From contig CAJNDS010000116.1 in NCBI GenBank assembly GCA_905221605.1, positions 126,001-190,000 of the forward strand: a stretch of DNA of 64,000 nt. The letters are read 5' to 3'. How positions within the stretch are numbered: position 1 is the stretch's first letter; each line of letters starts with the position of its first letter. This document shows positions 1 to 13,306 of the stretch, in pieces. A program made the translations under genes and the position numbers. The notes beneath the pieces were generated by a model. The model was not told the DNA's origin and did no database searches. It was given only the letters and a program-made list of their open reading frames with translations. The stretch comes from Symbiodinium natans (taxonomy: Eukaryota; Sar; Dinophyceae; Suessiales; Symbiodiniaceae).

Positions 1-167
1 CCGCACTCACCGGACTCACCGGCCTCGTCGACGTGGAGCTGAAAGGGACACCTTTGGAGAACGAACTCCGGCAAAGAACAGAAGCGCTCCTGACTGGATT
101 CACCATGCACATGGCCAGGTCTCTTATAGGGCTTTAAAAAAAGGAGTGGCAAGCAGATGAAAGCGGT

Positions 168-930
168 TTAGGTGAGAGGAGCGTCCTCCACAGCCCTGGC
201 GAGCTCCTGGCCCAGGAGCTTGTAACCGCTGTCTGCCAGGTGGTGCTCGTCACCTGGCGCCAAGAAAACCGGGGAATGCCTGACAGAAGTGACATGAAGC
301 TTGTTTCGAAGTTGCAGCCGGGGCACGCCAGTGGCAAGGCCTCAAGCTTTGCAAGAAGGCGTCAAGGCTGACAAGGTTGACGCTGCTGTCTTTGAGCAGA
401 GACATGTTCACCTGCTGGCAAGTCTGGTCGGCATCGGGCCACGCTTGTCTTTCGCTCTCATGCAGGTAAACAGAGCACTGACACACCTCCACACCTCGAA
501 ACTCCAAGTGTTGGTGGAGGCGTTTCAACTGGCTCAGGATCTCTGAGGATGCTTGGTCGTAGAGGTCATTGCTCCCCAAACAGATGACCGCGACATCCAG
601 CTCTTCCCCCTTGTTCTCTTCAGAGAGCGGCCGGATTCGCTGCTCCTCGAGAGCCGTCCATGGGTCGTACTTCCAAGAATAGCCCAGCTTCGCCAGCCTG
701 GCCACGTCCCTCACACAACACAAGGAGCACAAAGCCTGAAGCGCCTTCGTCCGCGTACCTGGGAAGCCTGCAAAAACAAACTCCACCTCCCGCAGCCGCT
801 GCTCCAAACTTGCCTTCATGGCCCAGGCTGTGTGCGACTTGCGGACCCGTTTCCCGTCGCTTCGCTGGTAAAGGTCTGTGACCCAGCTGTCTCCGATCAA
901 CGCAACGCGCAAAGGCTTCGCCAGGTGCAT
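168..930 (-). CDS. SGNH/GDSL-family hydrolase, two exons
   Basis: Predicted esterase or lipase-like enzyme of the SGNH fold. The first exon starts at the ATG at 930 (an in-frame TGA lies just upstream) and shows block I as ALIGDSWV near residue 13, with the catalytic Ser. A glycine-rich turn (AGFPGTRTKAL) fits block II, and block III is CLGSNDLY near residue 118. The first exon's reading frame runs out at the splice region. The second exon (168-253, acceptor CAG at 254-256) restores block V as GDEHHLADSGYKLLGQEL, giving the Asp-x-x-His pair, and ends DAPLT then TAA at 168-170. All triad positions are therefore present. The donor lies between about 325 and 355 and is not certain; a GC donor fits the phase. 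No signal peptide is visible. The substrate cannot be inferred. Confidence 0.8.
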
Positions 931-1067
931 GAGACCCGAGACCGACCGCTCATGGTGGCGTCATTTCTTTCCTCTATTCCACTATAGCCCTTTCGCTCAG
1001 CGAAAGCGGCCTAAAGCATGTCCGGCTATGGTCCCGCCTCGGCCTGCTTGAGCCGGAGACCACTCCC

Positions 1068-1240
1068 TCAAAACCCCAATGCGAAGGGCGGAGCACCGAA
1101 GCCTGAAGCTCCCCCCAACCCTTTCAACATCCGAGCACGACCACTCAACCTAAGTCCAAGCAGCGTGTAGGGCTGATCCACACCACCAACATAGACCCGG
1201 TATCCGGTGACAGGCACCTGCGAGGGGGTCCCACTGGGCC
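1068..1240 (-). pseudogene. Isolated FN3-like exon or remnant
   Basis: The minus strand reads VPVTGYRVYVGGVDQPYTLL at 1155-1217, which resembles the C to C-prime strands of a fibronectin type III domain. The expected preceding W-D-P (QWDPL) is present just upstream but in another frame, so the exon is either broken by a 1-base shift or the W-D-P is a coincidence. It lies between the hydrolase genes and far from the other FN3 exons at 6.6-13.7 kb. No neighbouring exon was recognised. Confidence 0.3.
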
Positions 1241-1381
1241 TTCCGAATCCAATGGCAGTGCTGGTGCATGCTGGCACTTGTAGTCACGAGAGGAGGTTGG
1301 AGTAGTGGGAGCAGCAGCAGTCGAGCAGTCACAGTAAAGTAGACGCGGTAGTAGCAATGGGATCAGTCACACAGTAGTAGC

Positions 1382-1484
1382 AGCAGATGTAGCAGCAGTA
1401 GCAGTAGCAGCAGCAGCAGCAGCAGCAGTAGGAGTAGTAGTAGTCGTCTTCGTCGTCGTGGTGGTGGCGGCTATATTGCAGTCT

Positions 1485-1578
<94 letters not shown>

Positions 1579-1588
1579 TGTTGTTGTT

Positions 1589-1623
<35 letters not shown>

Positions 1624-1640
1624 CGTCGTAGTACTGGTCG
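1382..1640. repeat. AGT/AGC trinucleotide microsatellite
   Basis: Runs of AGC, AGT and TTG triplets, with the longest pure AGT tract at about 1485-1578. The long Leu and Thr homopolymer frames on the minus strand are artefacts of the repeat. Confidence 0.95.
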
Positions 1641-1863
1641 CAGTAATAGTCGTAGTGGTAGCAGTCGCAGTCGTCGTTGTCGCAGGAATAGCAGCAAAAG
1701 CAACTTCAGCCGCCGTCATCGTCATTGTGGTGGTTGTCGCAGCATGTCTCGTCGGTGCCACGGCCATTCAATCGGGACTTCATTAATCAATCAGGGCCGG
1801 TTAGCTTCAATCCAAGTGCGACTGGGAGCACAGGAGGGCAAGCCCCTGCGGCCCCTTTTTGAA

Positions 1864-4825
1864 TCAATCAACTTCAGCAAACTCGTCAGGCTTCTCCACG
1901 AGGTCTGCAAAGCTCTTCAGCGCCTCGGCGACTGGGGAACTTTCTCAGCAGGCTGCCTTGGAGTAAGAAAAATCGGTTGCAGCAGGACTTGGCCGAGTCT
2001 CCGTGTTGTGGATGGAGTGGTCGGCGGTCGGAAATGTGTGGAGCCGGAGACCCGGATGGACAGAGGCCATGTCCTTAGGCCGACTCTGAGTAGCTTGGGG
2101 TACAGGGCGAACTCCCCCGGCAACCTTTGGCTTTTCTGCAAACCAAGCTTCGTGTAAGCCACCAGGCGCTTTGTCCCAAGAGCACACTGTTCCAGATGGA
2201 CCTCTCGCTGGTGGCCACGAGCCAAGGCTGCATGCAGCATATATACATATATGTACGTAGCAGTGCTAATGGGACAAACACTTCGAATAGCAAAGTCTAG
2301 TGCAGCAGGATATATACAATGACATGCTGTGATGTCATTGGGATAAGAAGGATGGAATGGAAAAATGCAGCACCGCAAGGCACAAGACAGCATAGCGTTC
2401 ACATTCATACAAGACCGAAGACCTGTCCGCTTGCAACCCCACCTGCCACGCACACATGGACCGGGAACTTCGCCAGCCCAGACATCTTCAGCCCCGCGAT
2501 TTTCTGAATGCACTCGTAACCTTAGGTACCACGCGATGCCTGTGGAAAAACCTCGTCGACAGCGCGAAACCTCATGGAATGGCATATGGCATAAGGTCTC
2601 GGACCTTGCGTGGAGTTGAGGACGGTCCGCTTTGCGAGATACCTAACCCGAGGCAGGCAAAAAAGACGTGCATCAGTGCTCTGCTCTAACACAAGGTCAC
2701 CCCTGCAGGACTGGGGCAGCAGCTGAGCATAGGGATTGATGCAGCTCCAAACCTGATGCTCTCAGAGCGAACGCAAGACTGGCTCAACAGCTCAACAAGC
2801 GAGAAGAGGAGATGATGAGTTTGGAATCTTGCTGACCCCGAAGCTCGAGGCTTAGCTCCCGACGCCTGGTGGACGAGGATAGACCCGAGGCGTGGCACTG
2901 GTCCACCAGCCATCCACACGGTCAGCATCGTATCCTTTCTGGCACGGTGCTTGTAGAATGTTTCTTCATGGCTTGAGGGGGGGAAGAGGACGGGGGGCAC
3001 GCCGTGCAACCAGGCGCCGAAAGTCACCAGCTGCTTCTTGGCCAGCTCCTTGGAAGCTCCACACACACTGAACGGCCGGGGATTCTTGTATAGGGGCCGG
3101 CCTATGATGGCTTCCTTTGGCTGCTTTCACGGGGTTCCTTTAACCAATCCTTGGGCGCTGCTGCAGTGCCGCTGGGCCGCCCAGGATGGGAAGTCGCGAG
3201 TGAAGGCCTCGCGCTTCTTCAGATCCTCGCCTTCCAGCTTGGGGTAGTCGCGAGGGACGCAGTCCTAGGCTCCACCAAATGGCCAAGGTCCCTGGCACCC
3301 TCTCTTCCGCAACACTTGCTCTCCGGGCCGCCATGTCTTCGATCACCAGTACTGACAAGTCTTCCGGGTAGTCGGCAGCATACCTTCGAAGGTCGAAAAC
3401 CAATGTCAAGCCCCTAAGCCCTATAAACCATCCTAAGCCAGCGGATGTCCGCTCCGAATCAACGCTGAAACAAAGCTGAAAGCCCAACGCGAGTCCCCTC
3501 TCGACTCTGGACGCTGAGACACTGCATCGCAATCCGCCCGCCCATGCTGTGCCCGACCAGCGCCACTGGTGACTCCAGCAGGCCCGCTGCCTTCGGGTTT
3601 CACTCTTCAGAGAAGGGGCGTTTGGCACCAAAAACGAAGCCAAGGAACGGTCCAAAACTTGTGCAAGCAAAGGTTGGTTCTAGCTTTTTGACAACAATAA
3701 TCGAAAGGACCTAACCCTTCAGGCCGCACAAGATTCCAGGTTGGAGTTCCTATTTGTGACAGGACAACGCTTTAAGGCACAACGGCAGTGAATGGTGCGT
3801 CGAAACTTTTGCCTTTGACAGCACAGCATGCGTCTCCACAAGATGGGCTCAAGTTGCTCTGGGGACGGTGCTTCGTTTGATCACTACGAGTGCTTCTTTC
3901 TTTTCGTGTGAACTGCCACCACATCCACGGAAGAGGAGGATTCACCACATAGTATAATTATCATGCACAAGACAAGGCGGACATGTAGGGAGCTATTTGC
4001 AGGAGGAGAGAGTCTGCCTGTGTCTGCTTGTCTGTCTGATTCTTTGCTTTGCGCCGTCCACCTTTCGACTGCTCACGCTCTGCGCCAAGACCTGCCTTCA
4101 GCGTCGAGCGCACGTCGGCCGCCAGCTGTTGCGGCGAGAAGTCCTCTGGGTCACCCAGAGGGGACTCCCCATGGCCTGGCGGCTCGGGGCTGAGGTTTAC
4201 AGGGGTTTGTTGGGGCTGTAAGAGTCTGCGTGCTATTTAGGGGCTTTAAGTTCGGGGGATCCGTCTCTCAGGTCTATCACCCCGCCATGGACGGCCTGGC
4301 CTCGAAGGTCCACGGCCAGGGTCTTGAGCCCTCGCCGGGCAAGCTCCTCCATGAGACCCTGGAAAGTGCCTTCAGAGCTCCGAGGGGTGTTTTCAAGCAA
4401 TGTAAGAAAGCGATCGAGACGACCTATCCCGTGAGAAAAATCGTGCTGTTCTGCGAAAAAAGCTGGGTATTTTGTGGCCAGACCCAGTTCCACCTGAGAA
4501 TCCGCTTCTACGAGTCTTCAGAGCGATCGCTGCCGCGATCGTTTCCGGGAAGCGACCCCGTGCTTTTCGGACCGCCGGTGCAATCAGTACACTCGCTAGC
4601 TTGAGAGTCTCTACTCTGCCCGAGTACCATGTGAACAAAACACGGATCTCTCATAAGGGAGACCGTGCCCGCCTGACCAGGAATCGAGGCCGTGGATGAG
4701 GACCACGGTGGGCCTCTTGGCTGGAAGTCCTTTGGGCTCCATGTGCCGAGTCGCCAGCGGCACCACTGCCGCGCAGAACTGCGGCGAGGCCGACGCCGAA
4801 CAGCTGGGGCGACCCCCTCGGGCCT
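1864..4825 (-). CDS. Alpha/beta-hydrolase fold protein (ABHD/MenH-like), multi-exon
   Basis: Seven exons can be stitched. 4700-4825 holds RPTVVLIHGLDSW, the HG oxyanion-hole strand. 4301-4358 holds GLMEELARRGLKTLAVDLR. 4095-4175 adds GHGESPLGDPEDF, so the join reads DLRGHGES, the family hallmark. 3513-3590 holds ESPVALVGHSMGGRIAMQCL with nucleophile Ser in GHSMG. 3297-3383 holds AADYPEDLSVLVIEDMAARR. 3165-3264 holds KLEGEDLKKREAFTRDFPSW. 2188-2227 joined to 1864-1939 gives ARGHQREVHLEH then SPVAEALKSFADLVEKPDEF and stop TGA at 1864-1866; the His of GH is the likely triad base. Two introns use GC donors, and their donor and acceptor share AGGCCA and AAGGCAG. A further exon around 2860-3060 and one upstream of 4825 are probable. 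Start codon not identified. Substrate unknown. Confidence 0.85.
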
Positions 4826-4984
4826 CCAAAAGCAAAAGGCAGCAGAACTTGCTTTTTCTGCCTTTTAACTTCTTGACTTCTTACTATGATTTTGCCTGCA
4901 CCGTCGTGAAACTCCATCGTCAATGTCGACAGCTTGCCCGGCGAAATGTTTGCGGCAGCGGACTTTGGGCGAGATTTGCTGGTA

Positions 4985-5085
4985 GGAGTAGGAGGGGGGG
5001 GAGGAGCAGGAGGAGGAGGGCGAGGAGGAGGAGGAGGAGGAGCAGGAGCAGGAGGAGGAGCAGGAGGAGGAGGAGGACATGACCT
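4985..5085. repeat. GGA-rich purine tract
   Basis: Imperfect GGA/GCAGGA repeats on the plus strand, upstream of the alpha/beta hydrolase exons. Gly-rich and Pro-rich frames across it are repeat artefacts. Confidence 0.9.
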
Positions 5086-5139
5086 AAAATTTATCAAGCA
5101 TATTGACGTTTTGCGGATGCTGAACCCCAAGTAGGTCAC

Positions 5140-5800
5140 ACGATGGTTTCAGGATTAAGGCCGGTATACGGAGGTGGAACATGCAACCCCTCGGCGCTCC
5201 ACTCGCCACAAGATATCTTCACGGCTCGCAAAGTCCCTGATACCCCACTCCGAGACACGCAACAACAAGATAGAACGGAAGGCAGAAACAAGCCAGGCCT
5301 CAAACCGGGAGTGCACCCTGCACACCCCCAACAGCATCATTTTTCGCCCAACCCCTGAAAGCGCGCTCTGAAATCGGCCTCGCTCGTCCACTTCGCAGCA
5401 AAGGTCGCCGTGGCCAAAACTGCCGCCAGCAGGGGTCTCCTTTGCGGGAGCTCCCCATGTGGAGGTGGATTTGAAACTTAAGGCCTGCTGAGGTACTACT
5501 TCCATGACCCCAAACTGTTAAGCTTACGTCTCCGCAAGCCCTGACCTCAATTGAACCCACAGGTTCTCAACGCCCCGAAAAAAGAGGGAAGGGGCTGGGG
5601 GGGGGGGGGGTCGCCTGCTGCGCGCCGTGCCCGAGGCCTGTCCCGAGGCCTGGGCCCAGGCCCGGCCTCGGGCGCGCGCCGGAACGCCGGCGCAGCGCCT
5701 GGCTCACTGCGGGTGCGGTGCTTGGGCTTCAGCCTTAGAACCAGAATCCCATTGTGAAGACCTGGAACTCCCACCATTCCCCTTTAGAGCAACCATGCAC
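5140..5800. other. No supported gene; GC-rich hairpin segment
   Basis: I see no convincing exon here. A G run lies at 5598-5610. At 5642-5672 CCCGAGGCC and GGCCTCGGG form a perfect 9-bp inverted repeat, and CCCGAGGCCTG occurs twice in direct orientation (5630 and 5642). Confidence 0.5.
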
Positions 5801-5821
5801 GCTTGAAAAAGAGTGAGCGTG

Positions 5822-5880
5822 TGAGCGAGAGAGAGAGAGAGAGAGAGAGAGAGTGAGAGAGAGCGAGTGAGAGTGAGAGA

Positions 5881-5927
<47 letters not shown>

Positions 5928-6078
5928 GAGGGGAAGACTGAGAGAGAGAGAGAGAAGAGAGAGAGCGAGAGAGCGAGAGAGCGAGAGAGCGAGCGAGCGC
6001 AAGCGAGAAGGAGAGCGAGAGAGAGAGAGAGAGAGAGAGTTAGAGAGAGAGAGAGAGAGGGAGAGAGAGAGAGAAAGA
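5822..6078. repeat. GA dinucleotide microsatellite
   Basis: About 250 bp of GA repeats with GC, GT and GG interruptions. Ser-Leu open frames on the minus strand derive from it. Confidence 0.97.
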
Positions 6079-6574
6079 AAGGAGAAAGCCATGCTGATGT
6101 CATCGAGTTCCTTGTCCGGGAGGAGGGGGGACGAGCATGGAGAGCCAGAGGCCGGACCGAATACTCTCCGAGTCCAACCATCGAATTAAGCCCTTTCCCC
6201 TTCCCGAGCTTCTAAGCGAATCTGCGAGACGTCACTCCTTGTCGGCAGTTAGAAAGTTGGCCGCCCCTACAATCAGTATATACGGCACTCATCTGATTTG
6301 ACAACGTGCCCAGCAGCCCAGAACTGCCTCCACATTGATAGGGCTGACAAGGTGAGTGGCTGGGGGAGCTGCATGGCAGGAATAGCTAGGAATGCTACAG
6401 CTGCTGCAGCTGCTCTGTAGAGAAAGTCTGTTGCCTCAGAATTGAGGCCTGTAAGTCAAAGCGGCGATGCTTTCTGTGGGGGTTGTGTGCCGGAACTTGG
6501 AATGTTCCTGAGCCTGGACATAGCACATCAATCCAACCGCACCCACGACCACAGCACCCAGTGCCCAGAGCATT

Positions 6575-9500
6575 GGCGGAGCACCCCTCCGTTCAGGTTG
6601 CTGGGGACGCCGTCCCAGGTCAGCGTGATGCCGCTGGCCTCAGATTCCGCGAGGCGATTCGCGGGAGGACGACTTGCAGCGCTCTCCGTTATCCTTGAGG
6701 CCAGCAGCGGACATGGTGACAACCTCCAGGTTGATGACCTCACACAAAACCACGGGATCATGCCGCTGCCCCCAGTCTCGAAAGTCCACTAGATGTCTAT
6801 CGGCCCATGGGAAGTGGCCCCGCCTTCGCAGGGGCTTCCCCAGCGACCACGGTCAAGGTGGCAGTGCTTGGGGAGTTGCCAACCTTGGGCCACAGCAAAC
6901 AGTAAACCAAAGCCCTGCCAGTCTGAAAAAGGTTTAGGCTTGCACATTGAGGGCGTTACCCGAAGGGGTGTGTGAAGGGGCATTTTGGGTTCTTGACTTC
7001 AAACACGGAAGAATTGCACTTACTCTCCATGCTTGAGTAACCTGACGGCTGTATGCACGTGAAGGGGATCACATGAAACCAAAATTTCTGAGAGCGCAGA
7101 GACTGAGCTGCCCACGCGCGAGGTCGCCCACACGCTGAATGTGTATGTCTGCATCACAAGACAAACGGAGCTCTTACCACACATGACCCACAAGAAGGCT
7201 AACGGGGAACCAGTGCAGCAAGCCTAAACGATGCCTCCTGCGTCGTTACAATGAAACGCAAGAAGAACTGTGGCAGAGGCGGTAAGGAACCCAAGTGCAA
7301 CAGGCTTGCACATGTCTCCAGCTTCCTACGCAACAGAATCTACCCGTCCTTTCCAAGCAGCGGTGGCACTACCAAGACCAGGCTGTCTGACACATGGACG
7401 GAAGGTTCACCAGGCAAACAACATCAAGCATAGCAAGCCAGAAACGCAAGGAGAACTGTAGCAGAGGCGGTAAGGAACCCAAGTGCAACAGGCTTGCACA
7501 TGTCTCCAGCTTCCTACGCAGCAGAATCTACCCGTCCTTTCCAAGCAGCGCTGGCATTACCAAGACCAGGCTGTCTGACACATGGACGGAAGGTTCACCG
7601 GGCAAACAACATCAAGCATAGCAAGCCAGAAACGCAAGGAGAACTGTAGCAGAGGCGGTAAGGAACCCAAGTGCAACAGGCTTGCACATGTCTCCAGCTT
7701 CCTACGCAGCAGAATCTACCCGTCCTTTCCAAGCAGCGCTGGCATTACCAAGACCAGGCTGTCTGACACATGGACGGAAGGTTCACCGGGCAAACAACAT
7801 CAAGCATAGCAAGCCAGAAACGCAAGGAGAACTGTAGCACAGGCGGTAAGGAACCCAAGTGCAACAGGCTTGCACATGTCTCCAGCTTCCTACGCAGCAG
7901 AATCTACCCGTCCTTTCCAAGCAGCGCTGGCATTACCAAGACCAGGCTGTCTGACACATGGACGGAAGGTTCACCGGGCAAACAACATCAACCATAGCAA
8001 GCCAGAAACGCAAGGAGAACTGTAGCAGAGGCGGTAAGGAACCCAAGCGCAACAAGCTTGCACATGTCTCCAGCTTCCTACGCAGCAGAATCTACCCGTC
8101 CTTTCCAAGCAGCGCTGGCATTACCAAGACCAGGCTGTCTGACACATCGACGGAAGGTTCACCAGGCACAACACATCAAAAATATCAAGCCAGAAACGCA
8201 AGGAGAACTGTAGCAGAGGCGGTAAGGAACCCAAGCGCAACAAGCTTGCACATGTCTCCAGCTTCCTACGCAGCAGAATCTACCCGTCCTTTCCAAGCAG
8301 CGCTGGCATTTACCAAGACCAGGCTGTCTGACACATGGACGGAAGGTTCACCAAGCAAACAACATCAACCATAGCAAACCAGAAACGCAAGGAGAACTGT
8401 GCAACAGGCTTGCACATGTCTCCAGCTTCCTATGCATCAGAATCTACCCGTCCTTTGCAAGCAGCGGTGGCACTACCAAGACCAGGCTGTCTGACACATG
8501 GACGGAAGGTCACCAGGCACAACACATCACGCATATCAAGCCAGAAACGCAAGAAGAACTGTAGCACAGGCGGTAAGGAACCCAAGTGCAACAAGCTTGC
8601 ACATGTCTCCAGCTTCCTATGCAGCAGAATCTACCCGTCCTTTCCAAGCAGCGGTGGCATTACCAAGACCAGGCTGTCTGACACATGGACGGGAAGGTGC
8701 CCCTACTGCAAAACGCTTGCCAATGTCTCGAGCTAGTTGCACCGTCCAAACCCTACCACGGCGGAATGCATGACTTTGGCCCCATGCGGCGATGCGCAGT
8801 GGCAAAGCCGACGAGTGTGTGTGTGTGTGGCAGACGGCTGGAAGCAAACATGCACTTGACAGGAACAGAGCCTGGCCTGTGCTGGAACCACCACGGCCAA
8901 GGAGTACCTCAGAGGAGGAAACGCACTGGTAAACCTTAAGCAGCCTTGGTCCTTGAGCGTGATAAAAAAGGAGAATGTGTCGGATGAACATAGAACTATG
9001 GAACTCACCCCCCTTTCAGGTGGTGAATCCGACCAGGATTCCCTGCTCGTGGTGCGTCTGTGTCGAGGCCAGCACACCGTCCTGCGCAACATATTGCAAC
9101 GGTTGCAAACAGGGTAGTTCCCTAGACTAAGGTCTGTTTTGGGATCCGGATTGCAAGATATTACAAGGGTGTCGTAGTCTGCAAAGGGCCCACAAAAAAC
9201 CCTAATTTAGACAACTTCCAAACTGTTGCAAACAAAAAGCAGAGGCCGGTGGGGCCTGGGTCACAACGTACGAGAGGATGGGGCAGCCGCCTGACCGCCG
9301 GGTCCCACCCCCGAACCGCCAGCTGCCCCCAAAACCGACGCATGAACCGACACGAGGATGAACAAAAACACTCATCGAGGCACCATCCGCGATGGGCGGA
9401 GACCACTCCACCGTGACGCCCAGCGTGCTCCTAACATGTCCGGGCTCGGCAGGAACAGGGACCCCTGTCTTTAGCACTCACAACTGGTGTAACTGTGTAG

Positions 9501-12500
9501 CTGTAGAATGCAAGATCTCATCGGTCACTGGCCATGGGCCCTGCAGCCCGATATGACACAGCGTGACACAGCGTGTGCCTCAGGTGGGATGTCCTGGGGG
9601 CCCTATTGGGCCCTGAGGCCCTGGAGCCCTCTTCACACTTTCACACTGGGGCCACCGGGGCTTTGGCCGTGACTTTACCGTGAAGTTGCTGGGCATCGAA
9701 GGCCTCAGCGCTCTTGCTCTTGAAGGGGTGCGCTGATGTCAGCATATCAGGGCCCGTGTCATGGGTGCACAAAACAGCCTGGGGCCCCTGCAACACACAG
9801 GCAGCCGCTTCCCTGACGGCGCTTCGCCAACCCTCACCTGGGAACGATGTTGTCAGAATGTGCCTAAGCTCCCTTTTGAGGGTGCCTCGTATCAGTGTTC
9901 TTGAGCGAACAACCCTCGTATGCTGCTACACGTCGGGAAGTGAAAGGGAGCAGGATCGGGCTGAGGGATGCGCCGTTGTGGTTCACGGCGGAGACGCGGA
10001 AGAAGTAGACAGTCCCCGTGTCCAGCATCGCCTGTAAGATCAATGAGCCGAAGAGCCCACAGGTCAAGGAAGAAAGAGCAAATAAGCTAAGAGCAGGCGC
10101 GCCAGCCTTCGTGTAAGCAGTGTCAGGACCATTGTAGATTTCCTGGTAGACCTCGGGGTATTTTGGGGAATGTGTATATGAGGGGGAGGAAGGTGAGGGG
10201 TGCTCAAACCACTCCGCACCTGCAGTTTTCTTTCTCTGTCCCTTCTCTCACATGGCACCGGACGCCGCCATCCAGTGGACCAGACATGAAGAGGCGGTAG
10301 CTCCTCAGCTGGGCATTCATTTTGCATTCTGAGTGTCACCCCATCGCCCTCACTCGCTCCCACCCTAGTCACTGCACCGCTCCATCACAGCACTCTCGCT
10401 CTCTCACCGCCAGGGTGCATAATCTGGGACCCCAGGGCCGCAGGCGGAGCCCACCTCAGTCCAGGACGCACTTACCAGCCTTCCGCGCCTTTCGCTTGGG
10501 CTTCGGAAGCCTAAGAGGCTTGTTTCTGAATAGCATGACTTCAAGCATGTCAAGTATGTCGTCTCCTTCAGCTCTTGAGCCCGGGGCTCCACGGTGAGAG
10601 AGGTGAGCGCCCTCGTCGCGATGATGGGCAATCCCGGGGCCGCCGGCGCGTCTGGAAGCCGCTTCAGAAGCACCCACTCTGACAAACACCCTTCTGTTAG
10701 TACTCTGAGCAGCTCAGTACTCTCCTATAGTAATATCTGGTATTCTCTAAGAAGAGACTCTCTGATGCCAGTAGTAACAGACGGAATCTTGTTCATTGCT
10801 CTGCTCTGGGCTGCCCGGCTGCCGGCGCGGATCTCTACAGAGGCGGGGGACGGCTGCCTAACCGAGAGAATCAGCAGAAGACGCTGTCATCTGCCGTTGG
10901 CTCAGAAGGACGGCCAGAGATTCATGTCGGCGTGCACCACACATGAATAAGTCCAGAAAACATTGGCCACACACCCACACACGGAGAGAGGGAGGTCAGC
11001 CAGAGATTGTTGTACAATGGTACACTGACTGGAGATGACTGGAGAGACCTCAGTACAGGAGAGACCTCAGTATAGGGGAATCCCATCGGGACTCCTGGAA
11101 AACATTGCAGGTACATGGAGCTGGCCAAACTCCACATCCCCTGATGCTTCATAGCTTCGTTGGATTGGGTAGAAGCATCAGGCCCAATCCCCCTGCGGGA
11201 AAATTCGACTCATGCATAAGCTCTCAGCTCCAAGCCCCTTAGCTTAGAATCAGGGTTTACACACACACACACACACACCCCTCCTACGAGGGGAGACACA
11301 GTGCATTCCAAGGCCACAAGAGATATGCTGCACGCACACCCTCCGAAGAGGGAAAGTCCTGGTCTTGTACCTTTGTCACCGGTGAGTCCTCCGCCATAGG
11401 CCCGTCACCGCCATAGGCCCTCCTCCTCCAGCACCGACCTTAGAAATCCTTAGTGTCGTCGTCATCATCGTCGTCAGAGACCTCCAGCTGCCATGACAGG
11501 CCCAGGAGCGTCCGGGAGATCCCAGCTGCCACCGCCTTGACCCAAGGCACCTCCCATCATCGTCGTCGTCGTGGAGGACCCCCAGCTGCCACAAAGGACC
11601 CAGGAGCATCCAGGAGGCCCCCGCTGTCCACAGCGACCCAGAGCACCTCTACTTTTAAAGAAAGAAAACGTTCTATTTGCAACTGAGGGGCAACCACCGG
11701 AAATACGACTCGGGTCGAGACCCACGAATAGAGAGTTAGACCACCTCGTCTATGTCTCACGACTGGGCTTACGACGCCCTTCAACAATTTCCGGTTCCGC
11801 CCTTATTGGCGACTTTGAGCTTCAGCCGTGGCTGGTACCTCGAGAGAGAGAGAGAGAATCCGCTCATAGCACTGGGTGCCTACCAAGGCTCATCTGGCAC
11901 TGAAGCCTCTCTGTTTACTTGGGTGATCCCCATCCAGGAATCAGGCAATGCCCAAACGGGTAAATTGCCCTTGGGCGACGAAGCCCACACACGGAGAGAG
12001 GGAGGTCAGCCAGAGATTGTTGTACAATGGTACACTGACTGGAGATGACTGGAGAGACCTCAGTACAGGAGAGACCTCAGTATAGGGGAATCCCATCGGG
12101 ACTCCTGGAAAACATTGCAGGTACATGGAGCTGGCCAAACTCCACATCCCCTGATGCTTCATAGCTTCGTTGGATTGGGTAGAAGCATCAGGCCCAATCC
12201 CCCTGCGGGAAAATTCGACTCATGCATAAGCTCTCAGCTCCAAGCCCCTTAGCTTAGAATCAGGGTTTACACACACACACCCCTCCTACGAGGGGAGACA
12301 CAGTGCATTCCAAGGCCACAAGAGATATGCTGCACGCACACCCTCCGAAGAGGGAAAGTCCTGGTCTTGTACCTTTGTCACCGGTGAGTCCTCCGCCATA
12401 GGCCCGTCACCGCCATAGGCCCTCCTCCTCCAGCACCGACCTTAGAAATCCTTAGTGTCGTCGTCATCATCGTCGTCAGAGACCTCCAGCTGCCATGACA

Positions 12501-13265
12501 GGCCCAGGAGCGTCCGGGAGATCCCAGCTGCCACCGCCTTGACCCAAGGCACCTCCCATCATCGTCGTCGTCGTGGAGGACCCCCAGCTGCCACAAAGGA
12601 CCCAGGAGCATCCAGGAGGCCCCCGCTGTCCACAGCGACCCAGAGCACCTCTACTTTTAAAGAAAGAAAACGGTCTATTTGCAACTGAGGGGCAACCACC
12701 GGAAATACGACTCGGGTCGAGACCCACGAATAGAGAGTTAGACCACCTCGTCTATGTCTCACGACTGGGCTTACGACGCCCTTCAACAATTTCCGGTTCC
12801 GCCCTTATTGGCGACTTTGAGCTTCAGCCGTGGCTGGTACCTCGAGAGAGAGAGAGAATCCGCTCATAGCACTGGGTGCCTACCAAGGCTCATCTGGCAC
12901 TGAAGCCTCTCTGTTTACTTGGGTGATCCCCATCCAGGAATCAGGCAATGCCCAAACGGGTAAATTGCCCTTGGGCGACGAAGCCCACACACGGAGAGAG
13001 GGAGGTCAGCCAGAGATTGTTGTACAATGGTACACTGACTGGAGATGACTGGAGAGACCTCAGTACAGGAGAGACCTCAGTATAGGGGAATCCCATCGGG
13101 ACTCCTGGAAAACATTGCAGGTACATGGAGCTGGCCAAACTCCACATCCCCTGATGCTTCATAGCTTCGTTGGATTGGGTAGAAGCATCAGGCCCAATCC
13201 CCCTGCGGGAAAATTCGACTCATGCATAAGCTCTCAGCTCCAAGCCCCTTAGCTTAGAATCAGGG

Positions 13266-13306
<41 letters not shown>

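Noticed and set aside
1329-1767. Poly-Leu and poly-Thr frames
   Set aside because: They come from the AGT microsatellite; the same holds for 56141-57081.
5735-6181. Ser/Leu-rich frames on the minus strand
   Set aside because: They are translations of the GA repeat.
7394-8374. Repeated 75-codon plus-strand frames (MDGRFTGQTT type)
   Set aside because: They lie in the 188-bp satellite, whose length breaks the frame between units; no splice or start context supports coding.
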